A DNA stretch of 64,000 bases, from NCBI GenBank assembly GCA_012269545.1, contig JAAXKB010000040.1:70341-134340 (forward strand). The letters run 5' to 3'. The notes under the pieces were generated by a model. That model worked only from the letters and a program-made list of their open reading frames with translations, was not told the DNA's origin and ran no database searches. This stretch comes from Gammaproteobacteria bacterium (GTDB taxonomy: Bacteria; Pseudomonadota; Gammaproteobacteria; Pseudomonadales; Azotimanducaceae). Within the stretch, counting starts at the first letter, position 1, and each line of letters starts with the position of its first letter. Both the position numbers and the translations under genes were made by a program. Positions 8,221-16,022 of this stretch are shown here, in pieces.

Positions 8221-8991
8221 TTACTTCAAATCAACACCTACTGGACAGTGATCCGAGCCAAAAACGTCGGGCCAAATAAAGGCATTGGTCACACGGTGCG
8301 AAGCGGAGGGCGAGGCGTATACTGCGTCGATTCGCCAACCAACATTGTTCTCCCGAGCACCACCAAACTGACGCCACCATGTGTAATGGTCTGGCTGATC
8401 CGGGTGAGCCGCGCGAAAGGTATCAACCCAGCCTTCGTTTTGCAGTTGCGTCAGCATCTGCCGTTCCACAGGCAAAAAGCCACTCGACTTGCGATTTCCC
8501 TTTGGCCGAGCCAAATCAATTTCATGGTGGGCAGTGTTGAAATCACCCAGTACGTAAACGCGTCCTCTCCGGCGCAGCTGGTCTAGCCGCTCAAAAGCAG
8601 CTCGATAAAAATCCAATTTGTAGCCAACCCGGGAGTTGTCCCGCTCCTTGCCATTGCCTTTTGGAAAGTAGATGCTGGCCACCGATAAGCGCCCAAAGTG
8701 CGCGACGATAAAGCGCCCTTCATCGTCAAATCGCGCATCCCCTAAACTGGTCTCCACCTTGTTAGGGGCGGTACGGCTTAAAATTGCCACCCCGCTGTAG
8801 CCGGGTCGCTTTGCCGGAAAAAAACTCGCGTGCCAGTCTGGTGAACTCGTTATCTCAGGCGGTAGCTGCTCCGGGAATGCTCGGACTTCCTGCAGTGCAA
8901 CAATATCCGCGCCGCTCGATTCTAAAAAAGAAACAAAACCCTTTTTAATACAGGCTCGCAAGCCATTCACATTCCATCCGACTATGCGCAT
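8221..8991 (-). CDS. xth: Exodeoxyribonuclease III / AP endonuclease
   Basis: A 256-residue member of the exonuclease III family, which cuts 5' to abasic sites and trims 3' blocks in base-excision repair. Active-site segments in order are VGWNVNGLR (Asn), ALQEVRAF (metal-binding Glu), the catalytic YFPKG tyrosine region, LGDFNTAHHEIDL (Asp/Asn) and GSDHCPVGV (Asp-His). The start at 8991 (MRIVGWN) matches family N-termini; in-frame ATGs at 9012 and 9021 would add 7 or 10 residues, and the ribosome binding site does not decide. It may be expressed alone, as the carotenoid oxygenase lies 31 bases downstream with its own ribosome binding site. Confidence 0.92.
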   Translation of the reverse strand: MRIVGWNVNGLRACIKKGFVSFLESSGADIVALQEVRAFPEQLPPEITSSPDWHASFFPAKRPGYSGVAILSRTAPNKVETSLGDARFDDEGRFIVAHFGRLSVASIYFPKGNGKERDNSRVGYKLDFYRAAFERLDQLRRRGRVYVLGDFNTAHHEIDLARPKGNRKSSGFLPVERQMLTQLQNEGWVDTFRAAHPDQPDHYTWWRQFGGARENNVGWRIDAVYASPSASHRVTNAFIWPDVFGSDHCPVGVDLK

Positions 8992-9101
8992 CGGTTCATT
9001 CACCGCCTTCATCTCCACCAATCCACCTTCCTATCATCTAAAGACTAAATTCAAAAAACCTGGACGGGAGATACTAAAAAAGAGACGAACACTGTCTCGG
9101 A

Positions 9102-9782
9102 CTAACGTCGAATCAACAGCGATGCCCAGCGGAACAGATTAAAAGCGTCTGCGAGGGCCGCCGCAAAATAAGTGAGCGCAGCCGCGCCAAGCACTCTACG
9201 AACGACCCGCTCCTGCGCTGAAGATATGTATTCGCCTTGCGTTAGAAGCGGGAGCGCCTTGCCGAAACTGGCATCCCATTCGGTAGGCAGCGTCACGAGA
9301 TGAAGTAGCATACGGAACAGTAATCCTGACAGTCCAATCAGCGCGATCAACAGCGTTGGGGCGGGATGCCGCGTCAGCAATCCGATAATCGGCACCACCG
9401 TCAGCACCCCAACACTGAGTTGGCCTAAGATCGTCACGATCGGGATCAGCTTCGTGCGAGCAGCCAATCGAGGGTCATTTTGATGATGCTGCACCGCATG
9501 ACCCACCTCATGGGCGGCTACCGCTATCGCCGTAAGCGATTTACCCCGCCAATTCTGCTCGCTCAAGCGAACCATCCGATTGTTGGGGTCATAGTGATCC
9601 CCGAGATCAGTAGGTTCAGCAGCAACACCTTCTAGGCCCAATTTCTCAATGAGATGCTCAGCCAGTTCGCCACCGGTGCCTGGCATATCAGGCACCTCGG
9701 TGGAATATCGCTTCATTACCCAGCGCACCCACAGCGTAGGCATAAACACCAACATCAATCCCAACAGCAGCAACCAGATCAT
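9102..9782 (-). CDS. Membrane zinc metallopeptidase, YugP-like
   Basis: A 226-residue membrane protein of the YugP-type neutral zinc metallopeptidase family. A hydrophobic segment occupies residues 1-18, and the zinc motif HEVGH lies at 91-95, followed by AVQHHQ. Two or three more membrane segments fill residues about 110-165, and LPTEWDAS near 168 probably supplies the glutamate ligand. A last membrane helix ends the protein. The family's role is unclear; membrane protein turnover is the usual suggestion. It is 29 bases downstream of the aldolase gene on the same strand and may share its transcript. Confidence 0.88.
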   Translation of the reverse strand: MIWLLLLGLMLVFMPTLWVRWVMKRYSTEVPDMPGTGGELAEHLIEKLGLEGVAAEPTDLGDHYDPNNRMVRLSEQNWRGKSLTAIAVAAHEVGHAVQHHQNDPRLAARTKLIPIVTILGQLSVGVLTVVPIIGLLTRHPAPTLLIALIGLSGLLFRMLLHLVTLPTEWDASFGKALPLLTQGEYISSAQERVVRRVLGAAALTYFAAALADAFNLFRWASLLIRR

Positions 9783-9811
9783 GCCTTAAGCCTCATCCTG
9801 CAAAAGCCGCT

Positions 9812-10603
9812 TCAATAGCCGGTATTTTCCCGCGGGGCTGCAACACCGCCTCGAGCAGCGGCGAGTTCCTTCACGGCGTTTTTTGTCATATGGCCTGAAT
9901 CGCTGCCCAACGTCACAAAGTTAAACCCTAGGGCCAAATACTTCTGCGCGTATTCCAGACTGGATGTGTGAATACCTGCCGCAATGCCGTGCGCCTTACA
10001 CTTTGCAAGCAGTTCTTTTACGACCAAAAGATGCTCCTCTTGCGGTTGGTCGCCCATGGCGGGCAATCCGAGAGACAGGGCAAGATCCGCTGGGCCAATG
10101 TAGACACCATTTAAACCGGAAGTACGCATGATTTCATCGGCATTGGCGATGCCCTCTGCGGTTTCGATCATGGCGATGCACGCGATCTGATCGTTTGCTT
10201 CCACCGCGTACCCGCGGCCGCCGTAAACCGCTGCGCGGATGGGTCCGAAGGAGCGATTGCCCAGCGGGGGATAGCGACAGGCCGCAACCGCTTGCTCGGC
10301 CTCTTCACGATTATTCACCATGGGCACGATGACTCCGTAGGCACCGGCATCCAAAGCTTTCATGATTTCGTAGGGCTCATTCCAAGGCACCCGAACCAGT
10401 GGCGTCGCGCTCGACGTGGAAATGGCCGGCAGCATTTGCACCAAGTCGGTGTAGTCGATAAGACCATGCTGCATATCCACACACACCCAATCGAAACCAA
10501 GATTTGCCATCACTTCCGCTGAGTATGTGTTTGCCAAACTCAACCAAAGGCCGATCGTTTGCTCATCCCGCTGCCACGCCGACAATGCTGTATTTTCTCG
10601 CAT
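9812..10603 (-). CDS. HpcH/HpaI family aldolase
   Basis: A 263-residue class II (divalent-metal) pyruvate aldolase of the 2,4-dihydroxyhept-2-ene-1,7-dioate aldolase type. It makes or breaks a C-C bond between pyruvate and an aldehyde, classically at the end of homoprotocatechuate degradation. Catalytic histidine lies in DMQHGLID, arginine in VRVPW, metal-binding glutamate in AMIETAEG and aspartate in GPADLALS. The ATG at 10603 is preceded by GGGAGAAAG; the frame stays open 22 codons further without a plausible start. No other meta-cleavage pathway gene sits beside it, so the physiological aldehyde is unknown. Confidence 0.9.
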   Translation of the reverse strand: MRENTALSAWQRDEQTIGLWLSLANTYSAEVMANLGFDWVCVDMQHGLIDYTDLVQMLPAISTSSATPLVRVPWNEPYEIMKALDAGAYGVIVPMVNNREEAEQAVAACRYPPLGNRSFGPIRAAVYGGRGYAVEANDQIACIAMIETAEGIANADEIMRTSGLNGVYIGPADLALSLGLPAMGDQPQEEHLLVVKELLAKCKAHGIAAGIHTSSLEYAQKYLALGFNFVTLGSDSGHMTKNAVKELAAARGGVAAPRENTGY

Positions 10604-10743
10604 CTTTCTCCCTCTCTTAGCAAATGCAAAGCTGCCCTTTGATATTACACTGATATTCGACACAGGCATGATTGTTGTTAACCTTTCCCTGCTTAGGGTT
10701 TACGCTTGTCTTGCATCGGGATTTCTTGGGAGCGCACACGGTT

Positions 10744-11061
10744 TTGACTCTGAACCAACAGTTTATCGATCTCGGCAACGTCACCCGAGAGTTGGTAGGG
10801 CTTCTGAATGAGGCCGACGAGCGATTTTGGGTAATGTGTATGCAGCGCGCGCTACCTAAAATAGAGAGCCACGAACTGGCAGGGGCAACGCTGGTGCTCG
10901 GATGTTTTGGGGGTATGGATACCTTTTCCGATCTGGAGTTGGGCAAGGATATGATGGAGTCAAACCCGGTGAGGTACCGAAATCTGAATGCCCGATTGGA
11001 TCATTTGCGCACCAAAACCTTTGAGGCGGCCCGCAGCATTGCCGCGAGACAGACGTGGTGA
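10744..11061 (+). CDS. Small uncharacterised protein with a GG-x-FxDL motif
   Basis: A predicted 105-residue soluble, mostly helical protein. It contains LVGLLNEADERFW (about 14-26), FGGMDTFSDLEL (about 57-68) and a C-terminal helix ending in ARSIAARQ. The arrangement recalls small bacterial proteins grouped as DUF6966, with an LLxxAGExxW helix followed by an FGGMGSFNDL turn; that assignment is from memory. The start is probably TTG at 10744, with GGGAG 11 bases upstream. An ATG at 10672 is in frame but adds a stretch unlike the family. The gene lies between the divergent aldolase and a GST gene, 40 bases before the latter. Confidence 0.55.
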   Translation: MTLNQQFIDLGNVTRELVGLLNEADERFWVMCMQRALPKIESHELAGATLVLGCFGGMDTFSDLELGKDMMESNPVRYRNLNARLDHLRTKTFEAARSIAARQTW

Positions 11062-11101
11062 ACCCGTGATCTTGCCCGCAATTTGGCGCTAAGGAGTTCT
11101 C

Positions 11102-11815
11102 ATGGAGCTTTGGACATCTGCTACCCCAAACGGCTGGAAGGTCAGCATCATGCTCGAAGAGTTGATCGAAGCCGGCGCAGAATTAGGCGAGACCACCATC
11201 AAACACATCAATTTGACCGAGGGCGAGCAGCACAGTCCTGAATTTCTGGCGCATAATCCTAACGCCAAGATCCCGGTTCTGATCGACGGCAATCGAAGCA
11301 TCATGGAAAGCTGTGCAATTCTTCAGTATCTCGGAGAAAAATTTCCCAGCTCTCTGCTGCCCGAAGACGATTCCCGCTGGGATATTCTACCTTGGCTGTA
11401 CTGGCAGGCGGCCAACGTAGGTCCGGTCTTTGGCAACAAACTAAGCTACACCCGCTATATGGACTCTGTATCCGACGAGGCGAAAGCTCATCCATTGGAG
11501 CGTTTTGGCAAAGAGGCGTTGCGGCTCGTTGGGGTATTGGAAGGTCAGCTAAACACGCACACGTGGGTAGCCGGAAACACATTCACTGTCGCCGATATTG
11601 CTTTGTATCCGTGGGTTCGTGGATGGAAGTGGAGCAAAGTCGATATCACAAAAACGCCCGCTGTCATGGAATGGATAACACGAGTCAGACAGCGACCCGG
11701 CGTCGCCCGTGGCATTGCTCATGGCGTACCTGCGGACGAAATCGATCGCTGGAGTCCCGAGCGCAAGGAGCAATACCGTCGCAACGGGTCACAGATCACC
11801 AATCCTGGGTCGTAA
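11102..11815 (+). CDS. Glutathione S-transferase family protein (YghU/Ure2-like)
   Basis: A 237-residue GST-fold protein. The N-terminal domain has ELWTSATPNGWKVSIMLEEL, where the N-terminal threonine-rich turn replaces the classical tyrosine, then the cis-proline motif HNPNAKIPVL and the glutathione-binding ESCAILQYL. The C-terminal helical domain has the N-capping box FTVADIALYPWV. This pattern is that of the YghU/YfcG group, disulfide-bond reductases acting on glutathione-linked or small disulfides, rather than classical conjugating GSTs. AAGGAG precedes the ATG. Its stop lies only three bases from the convergent enoyl-CoA hydratase stop. Confidence 0.88.
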   Translation: MELWTSATPNGWKVSIMLEELIEAGAELGETTIKHINLTEGEQHSPEFLAHNPNAKIPVLIDGNRSIMESCAILQYLGEKFPSSLLPEDDSRWDILPWLYWQAANVGPVFGNKLSYTRYMDSVSDEAKAHPLERFGKEALRLVGVLEGQLNTHTWVAGNTFTVADIALYPWVRGWKWSKVDITKTPAVMEWITRVRQRPGVARGIAHGVPADEIDRWSPERKEQYRRNGSQITNPGS

Positions 11816-11818
11816 GCT

Positions 11819-12577
11819 TCAGAATGAAGAAAAATCCGGTTCTCGCCGCTCGGCGAACGCGGCCAATGCTTCTTGATTCGCTGGACCACCCATCAAGCTG
11901 CCCAATCCTGCCGTTTCTATTTCGCTAGCTTCCCGCAGTGCTTCTCGACGCGGCGCCATCAGCATCTCTTTTGTGGTGATCAGCGACGCCAATGGTTTGC
12001 TGGCCAACACCTGCGCACGCTCAAGCGTGTGCTGCAGCAACACGTTGTCCGCGACCACCTCGAACACCATGCCGTATTCTTTACAGGTTCGCGCGTCTAA
12101 CCACTCGGAGCTGAGCAGTACCCAGTTCGCTGCCTGCGGCCCCAGCATAGCGGGAAAAGTCACAGTACTGGCCGCTTCAGCGGTAAGCCCCAGTGCAGAA
12201 AATGGGCATCGCAGCCGAGCGCTTTCAGCCATAAAAACCAAATCCGCAAGACCCGTTATGGTGCATCCAAACCCGACGCCCACACCATTAATGGCCAATA
12301 ACAAAGGTTTGGGAAATTCAATTAATGCCTCAAACATGCCCCCGAAGCCGTGCTCAGGAGGATTGTCTTTCTCTTGCCTGTCTGCCAAATCCATGCCCGC
12401 AGAAAATGCTCGGCCTTCACCGGTAATCACTAGCACTTTTACTGTGTCATCATCCGTTGCGGCCAAGACTTCTGCGGCCACCGCATCGAACATGGCGTCA
12501 TTGAAGGCGTTTAACGCCTCGGGACGATTAAACCGAAGAACCCGCACTGCTCCATGATTTTGTGTTGTTGTTAGCAT
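11819..12577 (-). CDS. Enoyl-CoA hydratase/isomerase
   Basis: A 252-residue crotonase-family protein. It shows LRFNRPEALNAFNDAM near residues 15-30, the oxyanion segment GRAFSAGMDLADR near 60-72 and the second segment AINGVGVGFGCTI near 100-112. The glutamate expected in the third helix is represented by GLTAEAAST, so isomerase or hydratase activity is plausible. The ATG at 12577 has GGAGAAGGAAG just upstream; the longer in-frame start at 12652 would overlap the DUF1330 gene. The DUF1330 gene ends 34 bases upstream on the same strand, so both likely share a transcript and may act on the same short- or branched-chain substrate. Confidence 0.88.
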   Translation of the reverse strand: MLTTTQNHGAVRVLRFNRPEALNAFNDAMFDAVAAEVLAATDDDTVKVLVITGEGRAFSAGMDLADRQEKDNPPEHGFGGMFEALIEFPKPLLLAINGVGVGFGCTITGLADLVFMAESARLRCPFSALGLTAEAASTVTFPAMLGPQAANWVLLSSEWLDARTCKEYGMVFEVVADNVLLQHTLERAQVLASKPLASLITTKEMLMAPRREALREASEIETAGLGSLMGGPANQEALAAFAERREPDFSSF

Positions 12578-12611
12578 TACTTCCTTCTCCGTACAGCGTA
12601 TTCCATGACCG

Positions 12612-12917
12612 TCATTGTGAGACCTCTGGGGGCAAACCGGCGACGATGGCAATATCGGCAGTCGATCCCTCCCAGCGATGTTTAGCTAACTCTTGATAAG
12701 CGTCACTGTCGTACCAAGCCCGCGCGTCGGTGCTGCTTTCAAAGCGAATAATCACGGTCCTAGTGTGTTCCCACTGGCCTTCCAGCGTCACCGGTGTCTC
12801 GTCTACCGCCAGCATCTCGCCACCGTAGCGAGCAAAAATTGCCATGAATCCCGATTCATAACGAGCGTAGGCAGTTCGATCGTGGATACGGATTTGCGCG
12901 ATGACATAAACACTCAT
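12612..12917 (-). CDS. DUF1330 family protein
   Basis: A 101-residue protein of the DUF1330 dimeric alpha/beta-barrel (ferredoxin-like) family, recognised from YVIAQIRIHDRTAYARYE, the FARYGGEMLAVDE loop and the FESSTDARAWYDSDAYQELAKHR helix. Members are small soluble proteins of unknown function, often beside catabolic oxidoreductases or CoA enzymes. The ATG at 12917 follows GGAGAGG by six bases. It is the first gene of a probable two-gene operon with the enoyl-CoA hydratase. About 290 bases separate it from the divergent regulator gene, whose operators may influence this promoter too. Confidence 0.85.
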   Translation of the reverse strand: MSVYVIAQIRIHDRTAYARYESGFMAIFARYGGEMLAVDETPVTLEGQWEHTRTVIIRFESSTDARAWYDSDAYQELAKHRWEGSTADIAIVAGLPPEVSQ

Positions 12918-13129
12918 AAACCTCTCCGACAAAGCCTTAATCCTAGACGTATTTGACAGGCCTATCACCTGAGGTGCCTAGAAAAAGATCGCGAGCTTTT
13001 GGTCAAAAGAGCGGAGGAAAAAGGAGTCCGCGCTACTTCTTATACCCTCATTACACGGGCATAAAATGCAATTTCGAGCACAAGAAGTGCGCGCGAACCC
13101 AAAACCAATATGGTGGTTGTAACGTCTTC

Positions 13130-13156
13130 AATTAAGTTATTTTTACTAACTTAATT
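13130..13156. promoter_or_regulatory. Perfect 10-bp palindrome upstream of the Xre-type regulator
   Basis: AATTAAGTTA at 13130-13139 is perfectly repeated in inverse as TAACTTAATT at 13147-13156, with a 7-base spacer. The two arms are about one and a half helical turns apart centre to centre, fitting two protein half-sites. It lies 55 bases before the regulator's ATG, in the gap shared with the divergent DUF1330 gene. An autoregulatory operator is the natural reading. Confidence 0.5.
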
Positions 13157-13163
13157 GGAATGA

Positions 13164-13182
13164 GGTAAATTATCATATTACC
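13164..13182. promoter_or_regulatory. Second inverted repeat before the regulator start
   Basis: GGTAA at 13164-13168 and TTACC at 13178-13182 flank an AT-rich core containing TATCAT, a possible -10 element. The repeat is 29 bases before the ATG at 13212. Together with the longer palindrome just upstream it suggests repressor binding across the promoter. Confidence 0.35.
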
Positions 13183-13211
13183 GCGACAAACCCAAAGCTA
13201 ACCTTTGGTGT

Positions 13212-13622
13212 ATGTCCACGCTCCAACAACGTATCGTGCTAGCCCGAAAGGCACGCAAGCTTTCTCAGGCGAATCTCGCTGAACGCCTTGGCGTTACCCG
13301 AACTGCCTGCAGCCACTGGGAGACCGGACGAGCCAAGCCATCAACAAAGCACATAGAAAAAATAGCGGAAATTCTTGCGGTAGACGGTCACTGGTTGATC
13401 AGTGGCAAGAAGAGACGAGGCTTCGAATCGCCTTTGAATCCGGACAATCATGCCGGCAACAGCCCCACGACCGTTGTTCTGGAATCCCAAGTACGCTACC
13501 AACAGAGCTTTGATAAGGAGACCCTCGCGATCGCCGGAGAGTACTTTGCCCTCAACGAACGTCGGCGCAAGCTCGTGCGCGACTTGCTTCAAGCATTGAG
13601 AGCCCCTAGCAAGGTGAACTGA
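13212..13622 (+). CDS. Xre-family helix-turn-helix transcriptional regulator
   Basis: A 136-residue DNA-binding protein. Residues about 5-62 form a lambda-repressor-type HTH, with LSQANLAERLGVTRTACSHW as helix-turn-helix and WETGRAKPS following. Residues 65-136 have no recognisable catalytic domain and end in a basic helix (ERRRKLVRDLLQAL). It is a single-domain regulator, without a C-terminal peptidase and without a toxin-like neighbour, so neither a phage repressor nor a toxin-antitoxin antitoxin is well supported. Two inverted repeats lie directly upstream. It may control itself and the divergent DUF1330/enoyl-CoA hydratase pair. Confidence 0.85.
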   Translation: MSTLQQRIVLARKARKLSQANLAERLGVTRTACSHWETGRAKPSTKHIEKIAEILAVDGHWLISGKKRRGFESPLNPDNHAGNSPTTVVLESQVRYQQSFDKETLAIAGEYFALNERRRKLVRDLLQALRAPSKVN

Positions 13623-13705
13623 CACCCGCATCGCTGAGTCGCTCCGCGACACTGAAAATACCGAAATATAGTCCACTAAAAAGTAGCGATTTTCGATATC
13701 GGGCT

Positions 13706-14656
13706 TCAAGCACGAAATATCCAGCGCAGCGTTTCGGCAAAAAGCGCGCCACCGTGACGCAAATTGTGCCCACCGGTACCAAACTCGAAGCGATAGTCGT
13801 AACCGGCAAAGCTTAACGCTGCGGCCATTTGCTGATTCGCCAAGGACCAACTTCCGGTCACAATATCAGCATCAAGCTCGCCGCTTTGCAAAAAAACCCT
13901 TATCGGTTTCCTTGGCGTGCTCCGAATCAGGTAAGGAAAATTATGCGCCCCGCGAATATTCACAAACGACCCGCAATGACTGATCACACCACCAAAGCTG
14001 CCGGGAAAATGCCAAGCGGTATTGAATGCACAGATGCCGCCGCTTGATATGCCGCAAACGACTCGCCGGCCCGAATCGGTCGTTAACGTGATGCCAAGCT
14101 CTTTCTCAACAAAGGGCAATACGTCTGCAAGTAAGAATTCGCCATAAGCCGGAGTGCATGAGTCGTATTCAACGCTGCGCTGTCGATTCACGGTCGGATG
14201 TGGCATCTGCCCTGGCACCGTGGCTGCAAAACCTTCCGGAATACCGGGCATCACGAATACGGCAGCTGTCGGACCAAGTTCGCCCGCAGCAAACAGACTG
14301 TCCAGCACAGCCGGCGCTCTGATTGCGCCTCTATCAAACCGATACCCCTCACCGTCATTGCAAATCAGTAAGTTCAACGGCCCGTGTACAAGGTCCTCCG
14401 GGGGCAGATAAACCGCCAACCTACGTCGTGTTCCCGGAAAAACTGAGACCTGATCCCAATCGTTGAACACATGCATGGTGCCTCGCAGTTCACCTGCTAA
14501 ATAGGCTTCCGGGCAGGGGTGGTAATGCTCATCCCCGACCGTCGCTAGCGACTCGAGGATCTCAGTATTCGCCCTGCCATTGACGGGATAGTCCATGTCA
14601 TGCATGTCACCCCACGCTTGATGGAGACCCAATGCCTGAAATGTTTTAACGTCCAT
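13706..14656 (-). CDS. Alpha/beta-hydrolase, enterochelin-esterase-like
   Basis: A 316-residue esterase of the esterase-D/Fes type. The nucleophile elbow GISSGG places the catalytic serine at S204, followed by the acid in SGELDADIV and the histidine in [11 protein letters not shown] near the C-terminus. No signal peptide is visible, so it is probably cytoplasmic. The ATG at 14656 is preceded by GGAGGAAG; an ATG six codons upstream has no such site. It leads nowhere obvious in terms of siderophores: no siderophore synthesis or receptor gene is nearby, so a general ester substrate is as likely. The serine hydrolase gene ends 51 bases upstream. Confidence 0.82.
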   Translation of the reverse strand: MDVKTFQALGLHQAWGDMHDMDYPVNGRANTEILESLATVGDEHYHPCPEAYLAGELRGTMHVFNDWDQVSVFPGTRRRLAVYLPPEDLVHGPLNLLICNDGEGYRFDRGAIRAPAVLDSLFAAGELGPTAAVFVMPGIPEGFAATVPGQMPHPTVNRQRSVEYDSCTPAYGEFLLADVLPFVEKELGITLTTDSGRRVVCGISSGGICAFNTAWHFPGSFGGVISHCGSFVNIRGAHNFPYLIRSTPRKPIRVFLQSGELDADIVTGSWSLANQQMAAALSFAGYDYRFEFGTGGHNLRHGGALFAETLRWIFRA

Positions 14657-14706
14657 ACTTCCTCCGACCTTCAAACCTTGTGTCGCCCAACTCTATCTGA
14701 CAAGGA

Positions 14707-15984
14707 TCAATCAACGATAGCCTGATACACCCGCGTCCTGAGCTCGCGTCTGATAGGGTAGGTCGATGACGGCATCAGTTGAGTAAAGAAAACGACGAAC
14801 AAATCCTCCGCCGGATCTACCCAGAAAAAAGTACTTGCCGCGCCTCCCCAATGGTGCTCCCCGGGTGAGGTGATGATGGAAGCTTTTACCGGATCCAACA
14901 CCACCGCAAATCCCAGACCGAAACCAATGCCGTCATAGCTGGTTTCACTCCAGACCGGCTGACCCATGGCTGCCATGTCGGAGTTGTTTGGCAGCTGATT
15001 CGTACGCATGTAGCGCACGGTTGTCGGCGAAAGCAGGCGCTCGCCTTCTAACTCGCCCAGATTAATTAGCATCTGACAAAACCGTGCGTAGTCGCCAACA
15101 GTGCCGACCAAACCACCACCACCTGAATGTGACATGGGTTCTTTGAAATAGACCGACTGGCTGGAGCCCTCCATCAGCTTTAAACCACCTCGCTGGTCTT
15201 GGGGTACCGTCGCGCCGCTGCTGCCCACCGAGCTCATGTCGCCACCGACTGCGGGCGCATACAGTGCAGCGAAACGACCTTGGCTATGCTGTGGCACAAA
15301 AAAGCCGGTATCCGTCATACCCAGTGGGGAAAAAATCCGCTGCTCGAAAAAAGCCGCCAAACTCATACCCGACCAAACCTCGACAAGTCTGCCGAGCACG
15401 TCGGTGGAGACTGAATAATTCCATTGCGTGCCGGGCTGACACAGCAAGGGAATTTGAGCCAGTCGCGCGACAATGTCTGCTAGCGATTCGGATCGACTTT
15501 GGAACTCAATCTCTCGATCACGATACTGCGCATCGACCGGCGTCGTATTCATAAAACCATAGGTTAAGCCCGACGTATGATTCATCAGGTGCCTTATTTG
15601 CATCGGCGATCGCTGAGCTTGAACAGCAGTGATTGGCGCATCACCGCCATCCCAAACGGGGGTATCCGCAAACTCCGGTAGGTACTTGGCGACAGGATCG
15701 TCAAGCTGAAAACAGCCCTGCTCGTAGAGCATCATGGCCGCGACGGTGGTTACGGACTTGCTCATGGAGTAGATGCGCACGATGGTGTCTGCATCCATAA
15801 CCTTGCCAATTTCTTTGTCGGCAAAGCCCGCGCACTGCAGATAAGCGACCTTACCGCGCCGCGCGATCAGGGTACTGGCACCGGCAAGTTTACCGTCCGT
15901 TACCTGAGCTTCCAGCCAACTCGTAATCAGCGCCAAACGTTCTTTAGACAAACCAACGACTGCGGGATCAACCGATTCCAGCAT
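14707..15984 (-). CDS. Serine hydrolase, beta-lactamase class C fold
   Basis: A 425-residue penicillin-binding-protein/beta-lactamase-fold hydrolase without a signal peptide, most like the EstB-type esterases. The catalytic SxxK is SMSK at 73-76, the second element is YSV in WNYSVSTDVLGRLVE (about 191), and the third is a HWGGAAS segment near the C-terminus in place of KTG. These features fit an esterase or amidase rather than antibiotic resistance. The ATG at 15984 follows TTGGAGAG; a start five codons upstream lacks a site. It lies between the esterase and the acetyltransferase on one strand, so all may be co-transcribed. Confidence 0.88.
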   Translation of the reverse strand: MLESVDPAVVGLSKERLALITSWLEAQVTDGKLAGASTLIARRGKVAYLQCAGFADKEIGKVMDADTIVRIYSMSKSVTTVAAMMLYEQGCFQLDDPVAKYLPEFADTPVWDGGDAPITAVQAQRSPMQIRHLMNHTSGLTYGFMNTTPVDAQYRDREIEFQSRSESLADIVARLAQIPLLCQPGTQWNYSVSTDVLGRLVEVWSGMSLAAFFEQRIFSPLGMTDTGFFVPQHSQGRFAALYAPAVGGDMSSVGSSGATVPQDQRGGLKLMEGSSQSVYFKEPMSHSGGGGLVGTVGDYARFCQMLINLGELEGERLLSPTTVRYMRTNQLPNNSDMAAMGQPVWSETSYDGIGFGLGFAVVLDPVKASIITSPGEHHWGGAASTFFWVDPAEDLFVVFFTQLMPSSTYPIRRELRTRVYQAIVD

Positions 15985-16022
15985 AGTATTTCTCTCCAAA
16001 AAGAAGCCTGCACAAGGGCAGG

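Noticed and set aside
13212-13622. Antitoxin or phage-repressor reading of the HTH protein
   Set aside because: There is no toxin-sized neighbour and no phage gene nearby; a chromosomal Xre regulator explains it.
14707-15984. Antibiotic-resistance beta-lactamase
   Set aside because: No signal peptide and a HWGGAAS element instead of KTG; an EstB-like esterase or amidase fits better.
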